Source of the DNA: Streptomyces sp. NBC_00691 | GTDB lineage: Bacteria; Actinomycetota; Actinomycetes; Streptomycetales; Streptomycetaceae | Assembly (NCBI RefSeq): GCF_036226665.1 | Contig: NZ_CP109007.1 | Span: 2,768,501 to 2,832,500, forward strand | Length of the DNA: 64,000 nt | Direction of reading: 5' to 3' | Shown: one piece after another, positions 54,627 to 64,000 of the stretch | Layout: each line of letters starts with the position of its first letter | Numbering within the stretch: position 1 is the first letter of the stretch | Notes under the pieces: generated by a model | The model's database searches: none | Seen by the model: only the letters and a program-made list of their open reading frames with translations | Told to the model about the DNA's origin: nothing | Translations under genes and position numbers: made by a program

Positions 54627-57497
54627 GTGGAAGTGCCTGACGTCTCCGTGGTCGTCATCGCATACAACGACGCAGAGCGTCTGCCGACGGCCGTACAGTC
54701 GGTGCTGGAACAGACCCTGCACAGCGTCGAGGTCGTGATCGTCGACGACTGCAGCAAGGACGACACCTTCGCCGTGGCCCAGGCGCTCGCCGCCCGGAAC
54801 CCTGACCGCGTCAGAGCGTTCCAGCTGCCGAAGAACAGTGGCGGCTGCGGCGCGCCACGAAACTTCGGCGTCCAGCGGTGCGCCGGCGATTACGTCATGT
54901 TCCTCGACAGTGACGACGTGCTCGAGCGCAACGCCTGCCGCAACATGCTGGAGGCCGCCGAGAGCACCGGCTCCGACATCGTCTCCGGCCTCTGCGTCCG
55001 TGTGCACCTCGACAGCCGGAACCAGAAGCGGACCTCCTGGTACCCCTGGCTCTACGCGACGACCCGCACCATCGAGTCGATCACCGAGCTGCCGGACCTG
55101 CTGACCTTCGACACCCTGTCGACGAACAAGTGCTACCGCCGCGAGTTCCTCCTCGAGTCCGGGCTGGAGTTCCCGGTCGGCATCCACTACGAGGACCTGC
55201 TCTTCTCGGCCCAGGCCTACGTCGCCGCGAGCCGGATCACGCTCATCCCGAACACGGTCTACTACTGGAACGTGCAGGAGAGCGCCGCCGCCAAGTCGAT
55301 CAGCAACAGGCGCCACGAGATCGCCAACTTCGTGCACCGCATGGAGATCCACCGGCGCGTGGACGCCCTGCTGGAGAGCAAGGGCTACGACGAGCTCAAG
55401 TACCGCAAGGACATCAAGTTCCTCAAGCACGACCTGGTCCTCCACTTCCGGGACCTGGCGCTGCTCGACGAGGACTACCGGCGCGAGTTCGCCGCGGTCG
55501 CCAACGGCTACCTCGCCGAGATAGACCCGCAGGCGTACGACGAGGTGCAGCGCATGCACGCCATCTGCGCGTACCTGCTGAGCAAGGAGGACTGGGACAA
55601 CCTCCTCCCGGCCACCGACGCGCTGACCAACTCCGGCCGCCTCACCTCCCCGCTCGCCGAGAAGGACGGGCAGGTCTACTGGTGCGCCCAGCACCTGGAC
55701 ACCGAGCAGGGCCGGCAGATCCTGGACGTCACCGCGTCCAACTTCCACTCCAGGCCGCTGACCTCGATCGTCCTGGGCAACCGGCTGACCTCGTACGCCA
55801 GTGCCGACGGTGTCGTCACCCTCGCCGGCCGCGTGGTCAACCCGCTGGGCCGGATCAGCCCCGACGCGGAGATCAGCGCGGTGCTCGAGTTCTCGGCCCG
55901 CCGGAGCGTCGGCGGCAAGACCGTCCAGGTCCCCGTCACGACGATCCGCCACGCCGGCGACCGCATCGAGTGGGAGGGCCGGGCCGACGTCGCCCGCACC
56001 GTCCGTCCGCTCGGCATCATCGACGCCGTCTGGGACGTCCGTCTGATCCTCACGGTCGACGGCCAGCGGCTCAGGACCCGGGTCTCCGTCGGCGGGACGC
56101 CCATCGACGAGGCCGACACCCTGCGGATCCGCCCGCGGCTCACCCAGCTGGTCTCCGACCGCTTCGTGCCCGAGGTCACCAAGAAGGGCAACCTGTCGTA
56201 CGTCCTCGGTGCCGAGGGCAAGGCGGCCGTGCACACCTCGGCGATGATCGAGGGCGCCATGCACGGGCGCGCGGCCGGACTCGCGAAGACCAGCCTGAAG
56301 CGCCTGCTGAAGGCGAAGAAGGACCTGCGTTCGGGCGAGACCAAGCTCCGGGTGTACCACGAGTTCTACAGCAAGCTGCCGATCCGCAAGGGTCTGGTCG
56401 TCTTCGAGAGCCACCTCGGCAAGCAGTACAGCGACAGCCCCAAGGCGATCTACGAGGAGATGCGCCGCCAGGGCGTCCCCTTCGAGGCCGTCTGGTCGTA
56501 CGCCGGGGCCAAGCCGACCGGCTTCCCCGAGGACGCCACCCTGGTGCAGCGCTGGAGCTGGCAGTACCTGCGCGCGCTCGCCCAGGCCGAGTTCTGGATC
56601 GACAACCAGGGCTTCCCGCTGCGCCTCACCAAGCGCCCGGGGACCACGTACATCCAGACGTGGCACGGCACCGCCCTCAAGCGGATGGGCTTCGACGAGC
56701 CCACCACGAAGGCGCGCGGACTGGCCTCGGCGGCCTCGTTCCAGCAGGCCCTGGACCGCTTCGACCACTTCCTGATCCGTGGCGAGCACGACCGGCGCAC
56801 CCTCGCCCGGGGCTTCCGCCTCCGCGACGAGGTGCTGCTGCCGGTCGGCTACCCGCGCAACGACGACCTCGCCGAGGCGCGCCGCCGGGAGACCGAGACG
56901 GGTCACCGGGACCGTGGTCCGCTCGCCGCCGAACTGGGCATCGACCCGGAGAAGAAGGTCCTGCTCTACGCGCCGACCTTCCGTGCCGCTCCCGGTGGCA
57001 AGGTGCGCGCCTTCCAGGCGCCCTTCGACGTCGAGGAGTTCGCGGAGCGCTTCGGCGACACCCATCAGCTGCTGATCAGGACGCACTACCTGAACAGCGT
57101 GACGCTGCCGCCGTCGGTCCGGGGACGGGTCATCGACGTCTCCGGCCACCACGACATCACCCCGCTGCTCGCTCTCGCGGACGGGCTGATCACCGACTAC
57201 TCGTCGGTGATGTTCGACTACGGGCTGCTCGACCGCCCGATGATCTTCTTCACGTACGACTACGACGAGTACGCCAAGGAGAACCGCGGCACGTACTTCG
57301 ACCTGAAGAAGCGCGCTCCGGGTCCCGTCGTGGACACGGCGGAGGAGCTCTTCGGAGTGATCGCCAACTTCAAGGACGAGGCCGACACCAAGTACGCGGC
57401 GGCCCGTCAGCGGTTCAACACGGAGTTCAGCGAGTACGACCGGGGCGACGCGGCCCGTCAGATCGTCGCCAAGTTCTTCACCAGGAGCGGGAAGTGA
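54627..57497 (+). CDS. Bifunctional GT2 glycosyltransferase / CDP-glycerol glycerophosphotransferase (TagF-like)
   Basis: A 956-residue fusion. Residues ~1-330 form a GT-A domain ([51 protein letters not shown]). The ~330-560 linker is beta-rich. From ~585 comes a Glyphos_transf/TagF domain ([87 protein letters not shown]). It should build a glycosyl-glycerol- or polyol-phosphate polymer of teichoic-acid type, in keeping with the S. coelicolor spore-wall polymer genes. The next gene overlaps its stop (GTGA). No membrane segment; the TagF domain is usually membrane-associated peripherally. Confidence 0.92.
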   Translation: MEVPDVSVVVIAYNDAERLPTAVQSVLEQTLHSVEVVIVDDCSKDDTFAVAQALAARNPDRVRAFQLPKNSGGCGAPRNFGVQRCAGDYVMFLDSDDVLERNACRNMLEAAESTGSDIVSGLCVRVHLDSRNQKRTSWYPWLYATTRTIESITELPDLLTFDTLSTNKCYRREFLLESGLEFPVGIHYEDLLFSAQAYVAASRITLIPNTVYYWNVQESAAAKSISNRRHEIANFVHRMEIHRRVDALLESKGYDELKYRKDIKFLKHDLVLHFRDLALLDEDYRREFAAVANGYLAEIDPQAYDEVQRMHAICAYLLSKEDWDNLLPATDALTNSGRLTSPLAEKDGQVYWCAQHLDTEQGRQILDVTASNFHSRPLTSIVLGNRLTSYASADGVVTLAGRVVNPLGRISPDAEISAVLEFSARRSVGGKTVQVPVTTIRHAGDRIEWEGRADVARTVRPLGIIDAVWDVRLILTVDGQRLRTRVSVGGTPIDEADTLRIRPRLTQLVSDRFVPEVTKKGNLSYVLGAEGKAAVHTSAMIEGAMHGRAAGLAKTSLKRLLKAKKDLRSGETKLRVYHEFYSKLPIRKGLVVFESHLGKQYSDSPKAIYEEMRRQGVPFEAVWSYAGAKPTGFPEDATLVQRWSWQYLRALAQAEFWIDNQGFPLRLTKRPGTTYIQTWHGTALKRMGFDEPTTKARGLASAASFQQALDRFDHFLIRGEHDRRTLARGFRLRDEVLLPVGYPRNDDLAEARRRETETGHRDRGPLAAELGIDPEKKVLLYAPTFRAAPGGKVRAFQAPFDVEEFAERFGDTHQLLIRTHYLNSVTLPPSVRGRVIDVSGHHDITPLLALADGLITDYSSVMFDYGLLDRPMIFFTYDYDEYAKENRGTYFDLKKRAPGPVVDTAEELFGVIANFKDEADTKYAAARQRFNTEFSEYDRGDAARQIVAKFFTRSGK

Positions 57498-58663
57498 CCC
57501 AGCAGACCACCGTGTCGGGCCGCGACATCTTCATCGTCTCCAACAGCGTGGACGAGATGGGCGGTGTCACGACCTGGACCCACCAGATGGCCAGGGAGTT
57601 CACCGCCCGGGGCAACCGGGTCCACGTCATCGGCATCACCCCGGCACCCGAGGGACGTCGGCACGAGTTCCCCGACGCGCTGCCGTACGACACCACCACG
57701 CTGTACGACGGGCATCCGCCGCAGGTCCGCCCGCTGCGCGGACTCAAGGGCAAGCTCAACGCGGCCGAGCGCCGGCGCCACGCGGCGCGCGCCGCCGGCA
57801 TGCGCGAGCGCGCCGACCGGATGACGGCGCTCTTCGCCGCCGCCGGGCCCGGGGCCGTCGTGATCGTGACCCAGGTCTGGGCCATGGAGTGGGTGGCGCT
57901 CGCCGACACGAAGAACCTCGTCGTCATCGGCATGAGCCACGAGTCGTACGCCGCCAGCGCCGGCTCCTCCCGGCTCGGCCGGGTGAAGCGGTACTACAAG
58001 GACGTCGACCGGCTCCTCGTGCTCACCCCGGGCGACGCGGACCAGTGGATCCGGGCCGGCATGGACAACGTCGGCCACATGGCCAACGCGCTGCCCTTCA
58101 TGCCCGACACCCCTGCTCCGCGCACCGAGAAGGTCGTCGCCTGCATCGGTCGCCTCTCGCACGAGAAGGGGGTGGACATGCTGCTCGACAGCTGGGCCGA
58201 GATCGCGTCCCACCACCCCGACTGGAAGCTGCGGATCTACGGCGCCGGTGACGAGGAGGACGCGCTGCGGGAGCGGACCACGCTCCTCGGGCTCGACGGG
58301 TCCGTGGAGTGGATGGGGCGCACCAACGACGTCCTCGGGGCGCTCTCGCAGGCTTCGGTGTTCGCCCAGGCCTCCCGGGCCGAAGGTTTCCCGATCACCC
58401 TGCTGGAGGCGATGGCGGCGGGCGTGCCCTGTGCCGCGTTCGACTGCGCGCCGGGTGTCCGGGAGATCATCCGTGACGGCGAGGACGGTCTGCTGGCCCG
58501 CCTGGGCAACACGATGGAGCTCGGCGGTCACATCAACACGCTGATCACCGACAAGGAACTCCGCGACCGCATGGGCGACGCGGCCTTCGAGAACGTGAAG
58601 CGGTACGCCGCCGACGAGATCACCGACCGCTGGGAGGCGCTCTTCGCCTTCCTGGAGCGCTGA
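57494..58663 (+). CDS. GT4-family glycosyltransferase
   Basis: A 389-residue retaining GT-B enzyme. The N-terminal acceptor domain includes [22 protein letters not shown]. The C-terminal donor domain includes [39 protein letters not shown] and the E-x7-E signature [20 protein letters not shown]. The GTG start at 57494 overlaps the TagF fusion stop as GTGA, so they are translationally coupled and act in one pathway. The sugar donor is unknown. A strong terminator follows its stop. Confidence 0.92.
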   Translation: MTQQTTVSGRDIFIVSNSVDEMGGVTTWTHQMAREFTARGNRVHVIGITPAPEGRRHEFPDALPYDTTTLYDGHPPQVRPLRGLKGKLNAAERRRHAARAAGMRERADRMTALFAAAGPGAVVIVTQVWAMEWVALADTKNLVVIGMSHESYAASAGSSRLGRVKRYYKDVDRLLVLTPGDADQWIRAGMDNVGHMANALPFMPDTPAPRTEKVVACIGRLSHEKGVDMLLDSWAEIASHHPDWKLRIYGAGDEEDALRERTTLLGLDGSVEWMGRTNDVLGALSQASVFAQASRAEGFPITLLEAMAAGVPCAAFDCAPGVREIIRDGEDGLLARLGNTMELGGHINTLITDKELRDRMGDAAFENVKRYAADEITDRWEALFAFLER

Positions 58664-58694
58664 CCGTTCCACTGCGGGCGGGAAGACAGACAGA

Positions 58695-58731
58695 CGGAAG
58701 GGCCGGGGAGTCGAACTCCCCGGCCCTTCCG
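58695..58731. terminator. Strong convergent terminator
   Basis: The arms 58695-58710 and 58716-58731 form a perfect 16-bp stem with a five-base loop. CTGTTTT follows on the plus strand, so it terminates the GT4 transcript and can also stop galE from the other side. Confidence 0.9.
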
Positions 58732-58754
58732 CTGTTTTCGCCCGATCGTGAGGG

Positions 58755-59741
58755 TCAGACCGCCGCGCCGCGGCGCGCGACCCAGCCGGCCCAGGCCGAG
58801 GAGATCATGTCGCGCACGTCGTGACGGGCCTTCCAGCCCAGCTCCGACTCGATGCGGTCGGCGGCGGCGACGACCCGGGCGGGGTCGCCGGGACGGCGCG
58901 GGGTGACGAGCGGCTCGGTGGTGTGGCCGGTGATCTCGTTGATCAGCTCGACCATCTCCGTGACGGAGACGCCCTCGCCGCGGCCGATGTTGACCGTCAG
59001 GTCGCGCGGCTCGCCGGCCTCGGCCCACTCCGCGAGCTTGCGCGCGGCGACGAGGTGCGCGTCGGCCAGGTCCTCGACGTGGATGTAGTCACGGATGCAG
59101 GTGCCGTCGGGCGTCGCGTAGTCGTCGCCGAAGATCCTCGGGGCCTCCCCCGCGTCCAGGCGCTCGAAGACCATCGGGACCAGGTTGAAGACCCCGGTGT
59201 CGGCCAGCTCGGGGGTCGCCGCGCCGGCCACGTTGAAGTAGCGCAGGCAGGCCGTGGAGATGCCGTGCGCCGCGCCGGCGGCGCGCACCAGCCACTCGCC
59301 GGCCAGCTTGGTCTCGCCGTACGGGCTCAGCGGCAGGCACGGGGTCTTCTCGGTGACGAGGTCGACGTCCGGCATGCCGTAGACGGCGGCGGAGGAGGAG
59401 AAGAGGAAGTTGCGCACGCCGGCGGCGGCGATGGCCTCCAGGAGGACCGTGAGACCGATGACGTTCTCGCGGTAGTAGTGCAGCGGCAGCTCGACGGACT
59501 CGCCGACCTGCTTCTTCGCGGCGAGGTGCACGACGCCGGTCACGCCGTGCTCGGCGATCGTCCGGTCCAGGACCTCACGGTCGAGCGTGGAGCCGACCAC
59601 CAGGGGAACACCCGCCGGGATCCGGTCCTCGTACCCCGTGGACAGGTCGTCCAGGACGACGACCCGCTCGCCCGCCAGCGTCATGGCGCGGACCACGTGA
59701 GAGCCGATGTATCCGGCGCCACCGGTGATCAGATAAGTCAT
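58755..59741 (-). CDS. galE: UDP-glucose 4-epimerase
   Basis: A 328-residue short-chain dehydrogenase-type epimerase. It has MTYLITGGAGYIGSHVVRAM (NAD-binding glycine motif), SSSAAVYG, and the catalytic YGETK with the preceding Ser. LRYFNVAGA and GTCIRDYIHVEDLADAHL are classical GalE blocks. ATG 59741. It probably supplies UDP-galactose (or another epimerised UDP-sugar) to the glycosyltransferases on both sides. Convergent with the GT4 gene, and 16 bases downstream of the GT2 gene on the same strand. Confidence 0.94.
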   Translation of the reverse strand: MTYLITGGAGYIGSHVVRAMTLAGERVVVLDDLSTGYEDRIPAGVPLVVGSTLDREVLDRTIAEHGVTGVVHLAAKKQVGESVELPLHYYRENVIGLTVLLEAIAAAGVRNFLFSSSAAVYGMPDVDLVTEKTPCLPLSPYGETKLAGEWLVRAAGAAHGISTACLRYFNVAGAATPELADTGVFNLVPMVFERLDAGEAPRIFGDDYATPDGTCIRDYIHVEDLADAHLVAARKLAEWAEAGEPRDLTVNIGRGEGVSVTEMVELINEITGHTTEPLVTPRRPGDPARVVAAADRIESELGWKARHDVRDMISSAWAGWVARRGAAV

Positions 59742-59757
59742 GGTGCCCCAAACCCTT

Positions 59758-61440
59758 TCACTGTGAACTGCGGGCAAGCCGACGGAGCCGGGCCCTGACC
59801 GCCCGAAAACCATCCCGGGCTCCGGGTGCGATCCGTACCGCCAGCGATCCGTTCGCCGTGGCGTACGGCTGCACCAGAAGTACACCGTACCGGCTGCTCG
59901 GAAGCACCGAGCGCCGCTGGGAGCCGTCCCGCGGGCGCAGCGAGGTGGCGAACGTCTCTCCGTTCGCGCATGTCACCGTGACCCCGATGTCCCACAGCTG
60001 GACGCCCTCACGGCCGCGGGACCGGCCGCTGCCGGCGAGCCCGGTGAAGCGGACCGGGACGCGGGCGGACCACCCGCCCTCCGCCCCGACGAAGCCGTCC
60101 GAGCCGTCGGAACCGTCCGAGCCGTCCGTCGCGGGGACGGCGCGCAGCTCGACGCGTTCCGTGCGCGCCGGCGCGGTGTCGCCGCGTGGCAGGAAGGCGA
60201 GTTCGGCCGTACGGGGGCCGGCCTCGGCCAGCCGTCCGTACAGGTCTCTGACCGTGAACAGCAGCTCGCCGCCGCCCCCGGTGCGCAGCCGCGCGTCCAC
60301 GACGAGCGGCAGCTCGTCCAGCGGCAGCTCGTCGACGCCGTCCAGCCGTGCCTCCGGCAGGTCGTCGGCCCAGAGGGCGGCGGAGCGGTCGCCCGCGTAC
60401 GGAGGGAGCAGGCGGGCCGGGTTCGCGGCCAGCCGGGACAGCCGGAGCAGATCGCGCGGCTCCTTCGCGGCCAGCAGGAACCGGGCGGCCCAGCGGGCGG
60501 GGGCGACCGCGGCGGCGATCTCCGGCTCGGCGAACGCGGCCAGGTACGCCCGGGTCAGCTGCCACCACTCGGCCCGGTGGGCGGCGTCGCGCAGCCGCAG
60601 ATCCCGTGCGTACATGCGCAGGTCGTGTTCGAGGAACTTGGTGCGGCAGGCCGCCGCGAGTTCGGCGCGACCGGCCCGGACGAAGGTCTCGACGGCCGCG
60701 CGGTGGGCGGCGATCCTGGCCTCCCAGTTGGAGACGCCCTCCCGGTCCAGCGAGATCGACAGCTGGGCGGCGGCGCGGCGGACGTGCCAGACGTACACGG
60801 TCTCGGGGATCACGGCGACGCGCGGAGCGGCGGCGTACACCCGGGCGGTGAAGAGGAAGTCCTCGTAGACGAAGCGGCCCTCGGGGAAGAGGATGCCGTG
60901 CTCGGTGAGGAAGGCCCGGTCGTAGACCTTGTTGACGCAGAGGGTGTCGTGGACCAGGGGGCGGAGCTGGTCGGGGGTCTCCAGGACGGCGGGCTCCCGG
61001 TAGAGCGCGGGCTGCCAGCGGACGTCACGGCCTTCGGGCAGCTCACGCCGGACGCAGACGCCCACGGCCATCTCGGTGCCGTTCCGTTCGGCGGCGGAGA
61101 CCAGGGCCTCGGCGGCGCCGTCCGGCAGGATGTCGTCGCTGTCCAGGAACATGACGTACGGGGCCGTGGCGGCCCTGATGCCGTCGTTGCGGGGGGAGCC
61201 GCAGCCGCCGCTGTTCTCCGTGCGGTGCACCACGCGCAGCCGGGGGTGCCGGGCGGCGAGCTCGTCGAGGACGCGGGCCGTGCCGTCCCGGGAACAGTCG
61301 TCGACCGCCACGACCTCCGCCACGACGGGCCCCTGGTCGAGCGCGGACCTGATCGCCTCTCCCACCAGCTCCTCGTCGTTGTAGGCGATGACGACGACAC
61401 TGAGCCGACCGGCGGTCTCGGGCGGGGGCGCTGTACTCAC
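59758..61440 (-). CDS. GT2-family glycosyltransferase, paralogous to the TagF fusion's N-terminus
   Basis: A 560-residue protein. Residues ~10-330 match the GT-A domain of the TagF fusion closely ([67 protein letters not shown]). The remainder is a beta-rich region without a TagF domain. It contains a DGSDGSDGSDG tract near residue 440, and the C-terminus is basic (RAVRARLRRLARSS). ATG 61440. Probably transfers a sugar in the same envelope polymer pathway. Close upstream of galE on the same strand. Confidence 0.9.
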   Translation of the reverse strand: MSTAPPPETAGRLSVVVIAYNDEELVGEAIRSALDQGPVVAEVVAVDDCSRDGTARVLDELAARHPRLRVVHRTENSGGCGSPRNDGIRAATAPYVMFLDSDDILPDGAAEALVSAAERNGTEMAVGVCVRRELPEGRDVRWQPALYREPAVLETPDQLRPLVHDTLCVNKVYDRAFLTEHGILFPEGRFVYEDFLFTARVYAAAPRVAVIPETVYVWHVRRAAAQLSISLDREGVSNWEARIAAHRAAVETFVRAGRAELAAACRTKFLEHDLRMYARDLRLRDAAHRAEWWQLTRAYLAAFAEPEIAAAVAPARWAARFLLAAKEPRDLLRLSRLAANPARLLPPYAGDRSAALWADDLPEARLDGVDELPLDELPLVVDARLRTGGGGELLFTVRDLYGRLAEAGPRTAELAFLPRGDTAPARTERVELRAVPATDGSDGSDGSDGFVGAEGGWSARVPVRFTGLAGSGRSRGREGVQLWDIGVTVTCANGETFATSLRPRDGSQRRSVLPSSRYGVLLVQPYATANGSLAVRIAPGARDGFRAVRARLRRLARSSQ

Positions 61441-61543
61441 ACCAGGATCCTACGGGAGGCCCTCGTGCCACCGGCCGGGACGTACGACGGCCCCCGTACC
61501 CCCGGCGACGGGGTACGGGGGCCGCCGCGACGGGCCGGTCCCG

Positions 61544-62983
61544 CTAGAACGGGTCGAACTCGTCGAACTCGCGCTGCGGGTCGTCGCGCTCCGCCTCGCG
61601 GTCGCGGCGGCGCTGGGCGGCCGGACGCGGGGCTTCGAGACGGTGGTCCTCGCCTCGGCGGCCGAGCATCTCGGCGCCGGCCATCATCGTGGGCTCCCAG
61701 TCGAAGACGACCGCGTTCTCCAGGGAGCCGATCGCGACGCCGTCGCCGGCGCGGGCTCCGGCCTTCATCAGCTGGTCCTCGACGCCGAGGCGGTTGAGGC
61801 GGTCGGCCAGGTAGCCCACGGCCTCGTCGTTGTTGAAGTCGGTCTGGCGGACCCAGCGCTCCGGCTTCTCGCCGCGCACCCGGTACACGTCCTCGGACTC
61901 GTCGTACGTGACCGTGAAGCCCGCGTCGTCGACGGCCTTCGGACGGATGACGATACGGGTCGCCTCCTCCTTCGGCTTCGCCGCGCGCGCCTCGCCGACG
62001 ATGCCGGCGAGGGCGAAGGAGAGCTCCTTGAGGCCGAGGCGGGCCACGGCGGAGGCCTCGAACACCTGGTACCCGCGGGCCTCCAGGTCCGGGCGGATCA
62101 TGTCCGCGAGGTCCTGGCCGTCGGGGATGTCGACCTTGTTGAGGACGACGATGCGGGGCCGGTCCTCGAGGCCGCCGTACTGCCGCAGCTCCTCCTCGAT
62201 GATGTCGAGGTCGCTGACCGGGTCGCGGTCCGATTCGAGGGTGGCGGTGTCCAGCACGTGCACCAGGACCGAGCAGCGCTCGACGTGGCGCAGGAACTCC
62301 AGGCCCAGGCCACGGCCCTGGCTGGCGCCCGGGATCAGACCCGGCACGTCGGCGATCGTGTAGACGGTCGAGCCGGCCGTGACGACGCCCAGGTTCGGGA
62401 CGAGGGTGGTGAAGGGGTAGTCCGCGATCTTCGGCTTGGCGGCCGAGAGGACCGAGATGAGCGAGGACTTGCCGGCGCTCGGGTAGCCGACGAGCGCCAC
62501 GTCGGCGACGGTCTTCAGCTCCAGGACGACGTCCCGGGCCTCGCCGGGCTCGCCGAGGAGCGCGAAGCCGGGGGCCTTGCGGCGCGCGGAGGACAGCGCC
62601 GCGTTGCCGAGGCCGCCGCGGCCGCCCTGGCCCGCGACGAAGGTGGTGCCCTGGCCGACGAGGTCGGCGAGCACGTTGCCGTCCTTGTCGAGGACGACGG
62701 TGCCGTCGGGCACGTTCAGGACGAGGTCCTGGCCGTCCTTGCCGGAGCGGTTGTCGCCGGCGCCGGGCTGACCGTTGGTCGCCTTGCGGTGCGGCGAGTG
62801 GTGGTAGTCGAGGAGCGTGGTGATCGCCTGGTCGACGACCAGGATCACATCGCCGCCACGGCCGCCGTTGCCGCCGTCGGGTCCGCCGAGCGGCTTGAAC
62901 TTCTCCCGGTGAACGGAGGCGCAGCCGTGGCCTCCGTTACCCGCGGCGACATGCAGCTCGACGCGGTCCACGAAGGTGGTCAT
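61544..62983 (-). CDS. obg: GTPase Obg/CgtA
   Basis: A 479-residue ribosome-assembly and stress GTPase, linked in Streptomyces to sporulation control. The N-terminal glycine-rich Obg fold includes [20 protein letters not shown] and GGNGGRGGD. The G domain has [20 protein letters not shown] and [10 protein letters not shown]. The C-terminal OCT domain includes [22 protein letters not shown] further disordered acidic/Arg tail ends in [11 protein letters not shown] 62983. Downstream of rplU-rpmA, the classical operon. Confidence 0.96.
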   Translation of the reverse strand: MTTFVDRVELHVAAGNGGHGCASVHREKFKPLGGPDGGNGGRGGDVILVVDQAITTLLDYHHSPHRKATNGQPGAGDNRSGKDGQDLVLNVPDGTVVLDKDGNVLADLVGQGTTFVAGQGGRGGLGNAALSSARRKAPGFALLGEPGEARDVVLELKTVADVALVGYPSAGKSSLISVLSAAKPKIADYPFTTLVPNLGVVTAGSTVYTIADVPGLIPGASQGRGLGLEFLRHVERCSVLVHVLDTATLESDRDPVSDLDIIEEELRQYGGLEDRPRIVVLNKVDIPDGQDLADMIRPDLEARGYQVFEASAVARLGLKELSFALAGIVGEARAAKPKEEATRIVIRPKAVDDAGFTVTYDESEDVYRVRGEKPERWVRQTDFNNDEAVGYLADRLNRLGVEDQLMKAGARAGDGVAIGSLENAVVFDWEPTMMAGAEMLGRRGEDHRLEAPRPAAQRRRDREAERDDPQREFDEFDPF

Positions 62984-63035
62984 GGTTGTGCCTCCATCTG
63001 AATACGTGCGGAATGTCTATCTAGTAACACGCGAA

Positions 63036-63074
63036 AGGCGGACCCGCTTCCCGGCCGGGAAGTGAGGTCCGCCT
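63036..63074 (-). terminator. Hairpin between rpmA and obg
   Basis: AGGCGGACC (63036-63044) pairs with GGTCCGCCT (63066-63074), with a second inner stem CTTCCC/GGGAAG. It lies about 17 bases past the rpmA stop, so it may partly terminate the ribosomal-protein transcript before obg. Confidence 0.75.
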
Positions 63075-63090
63075 CCGCAGAATGAACCGA

Positions 63091-63345
63091 TCAGGCGACC
63101 GGAACGATGTTCACGACCTTGCGGCCACGGTGGGTGCCGAACTGCACCGAACCGGCCTGCAGCGCGAACAGCGTGTCGTCGCCGCCACGGCCGACGCCCG
63201 AGCCCGGGTGGAAGTGGGTGCCACGCTGGCGGATCAGGATCTCACCCGCGTTGACGACCTGACCGCCGAAGCGCTTCACGCCGAGCCGCTGGGCATTCGA
63301 GTCGCGCCCGTTCCGGGTGGACGATGCGCCCTTCTTGTGTGCCAT
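63091..63345 (-). CDS. rpmA: 50S ribosomal protein L27
   Basis: An 84-residue basic protein located near the peptidyl-transferase centre. [36 protein letters not shown] is diagnostic. It starts directly with the mature form; there is no Firmicute-type cleavable N-terminal extension. It follows rplU by 13 bases on the same strand. Confidence 0.98.
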   Translation of the reverse strand: MAHKKGASSTRNGRDSNAQRLGVKRFGGQVVNAGEILIRQRGTHFHPGSGVGRGGDDTLFALQAGSVQFGTHRGRKVVNIVPVA

Positions 63346-63358
63346 GTCTCAGTCCCTC

Positions 63359-63679
63359 TTACTTCGCAGCCGCGGGGATACCGGTGACCTTGATCGCCGT
63401 GTACTGCTGGCGGTGACCCTGGCGACGGCGGTAGCCGGTCTTGTTCTTGTAGCGCAGGATGTCGATCTTGGCGCCCTTGTGGTGGTCCACGATCTCGGCC
63501 TGGACCTTGATCCCGGCCAGGACCCACGGGTCGCTGGTCACGGCGTCGCCGTCGACAACGAGCAGGGTCGAGAGCTCGACCGTGTCGCCAACCTTGGCAG
63601 TGGGAATCTTGTCAACCTCAACGATGTCGCCGACAGCAACCTTGTGCTGGCGACCACCGCTGCGCACGATGGCGTACAC
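63359..63679 (-). CDS. rplU: 50S ribosomal protein L21
   Basis: A 106-residue 23S rRNA-binding protein. GTG 63679 begins [22 protein letters not shown], the invariant L21 opening; the frame extending to 63730 adds unrelated residues. The C-terminal [23 protein letters not shown] is conserved. It is first in the rplU-rpmA-obg group, with a good promoter about 160 bases upstream and a structured leader that may serve autoregulation. Confidence 0.97.
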   Translation of the reverse strand: MYAIVRSGGRQHKVAVGDIVEVDKIPTAKVGDTVELSTLLVVDGDAVTSDPWVLAGIKVQAEIVDHHKGAKIDILRYKNKTGYRRRQGHRQQYTAIKVTGIPAAAK

Positions 63680-63838
63680 GCGGATCTCTCTCTCACTCGG
63701 AATCGAAAACCTCTGAAGCCAGCCGCTCACACGGACCCGAGGGCCCGCGGCGTTCCGGAATCGGACGAGCGGCCTCTCCCGACGAGCGGGAGGGAAGTGC
63801 TCAGAGGCGCGACGCGTCGATAGACACGCCGACGGTCT

Positions 63839-63868
63839 AGGTTACGGGCGGCTGCCTCGGAGGGTCAA
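63839..63868 (-). promoter_or_regulatory. Promoter of the rplU-rpmA-obg operon
   Basis: On the minus strand TTGACC (63863-63868), 18 bases, then TAACCT (63839-63844) is a good vegetative-sigma promoter. Transcription would start near 63832, leaving a ~150-base leader before rplU that contains at least one clear hairpin (CTCCCG/CGGGAG near 63772-63791). Confidence 0.7.
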
Positions 63869-63880
63869 ATTCGCCCGTTC

Positions 63881-63915
63881 GGTACGGGCCGCCCCGGTGA
63901 GGGGCGGCCCGTACC
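63881..63915 (-). terminator. Terminator downstream of rne
   Basis: GGTACGGGCCGCCCC (63881-63895) pairs perfectly with 63901-63915 around GGTGA. It lies just past the rne stop in the direction of rne transcription. Confidence 0.85.
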
Positions 63916-63921
63916 CACCGG

Positions 63922-64000
63922 TCAGTCCTGGGCCGGGGCGGCGGTCTTCTCCGCCGCCTTCTTGGCCGGGGCCTTCTTGGTGGTGGTCTTCTTCGCCGCG
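63922..64000 (-). CDS. rne: C-terminal end of ribonuclease E/G (partial)
   Basis: The last 25 codons before the window edge read AAKKTTTKKAPAKKAAEKTA, then APAQD and stop at 63922. A Lys/Ala/Pro/Thr-rich tail upstream of rplU is what ends the Streptomyces RNase E/G-type protein, and rne-rplU-rpmA-obg is the conserved order. The call rests on this tail and the context only, because the catalytic part is outside the window. Confidence 0.7.
   Translation of the reverse strand, partial: AAKKTTTKKAPAKKAAEKTAAPAQD

Noticed and set aside
54456..57152. An 898-codon minus-strand frame opposite the GT2/TagF fusion
   Set aside because: Shadow of the fusion gene, which has complete glycosyltransferase and TagF motifs.

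Overview
The window is high-GC actinobacterial chromosome, almost certainly Streptomyces. The codon bias is strongly G/C-ending, many genes start with GTG, and adjacent genes often overlap as ATGA or GTGA. The order hrcA-dnaJ, hemW, acyl-CoA ligase, lepA, rpsT, holA, comEC-comEA, leuS, rsfS, LCP protein, nadD, proA-proB, obg-rpmA-rplU-rne matches, from memory, the S. coelicolor SCO2545-SCO2599 core region. Most of it is conserved housekeeping DNA with a few accessory insertions.

Region by region. 0-8.6 kb holds an MFS exporter, adenine deaminase, RNase Z, a HIT protein, a coupled AAA+ ATPase/TPR membrane protein pair, rsmE and a nitronate monooxygenase. 8.6-12.6 kb holds the CIRCE-controlled hrcA-dnaJ pair, an MBL hydrolase and a DUF3097 protein. 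12.6-15.8 kb is the most disturbed stretch. A chloramphenicol-type MFS exporter with a probable leader peptide ends exactly where a 171-bp foldback element sits. An IS701-family element with 124-bp inverted repeats and a frameshifted transposase abuts that element. Removing both leaves a 22-bp gap between the two convergent genes. 15.8-23.1 kb holds hemW, a long-chain acyl-CoA ligase, lepA, rpsT and holA. 23.1-27 kb holds a YceI protein and an accessory HTH/MFS/arylamine N-acetyltransferase set. 27-36 kb holds comEC-comEA, a DegV protein, a coiled-coil membrane protein, and leuS behind a classical attenuator (12-residue leader with three consecutive Leu codons). 35.8-40.3 kb has two identical tRNA-Ala(GGC) genes flanking a GT87 mannosyltransferase, two tiny Cys-pair proteins, a DHA2 exporter and its divergent XRE/MmyB-type regulator.

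40.3-61.5 kb is a sporulation-envelope neighbourhood. It holds a histidine phosphatase that appears to start at CTG inside the rsfS stop, rsfS, an LCP-like protein (PdtA/SCO2578 position), nadD, two tiny membrane proteins, an M48 protease and the SCO2583/SCO2584-type proteins. Then come proA, proB and a glycopolymer set: GtrA flippase-like, polyprenol-P glycosyltransferase, a DUF6056-like membrane protein, a GT2/TagF fusion, GT4, galE and GT2. It looks like a complete machine for building and exporting a phosphodiester glycopolymer. 61.5-64 kb holds obg, rpmA, rplU and the 3' end of rne.

All calls are by eye from the sequence and remembered family motifs; no database search was run. Almost all very long open frames antiparallel to these genes are GC-bias shadows.
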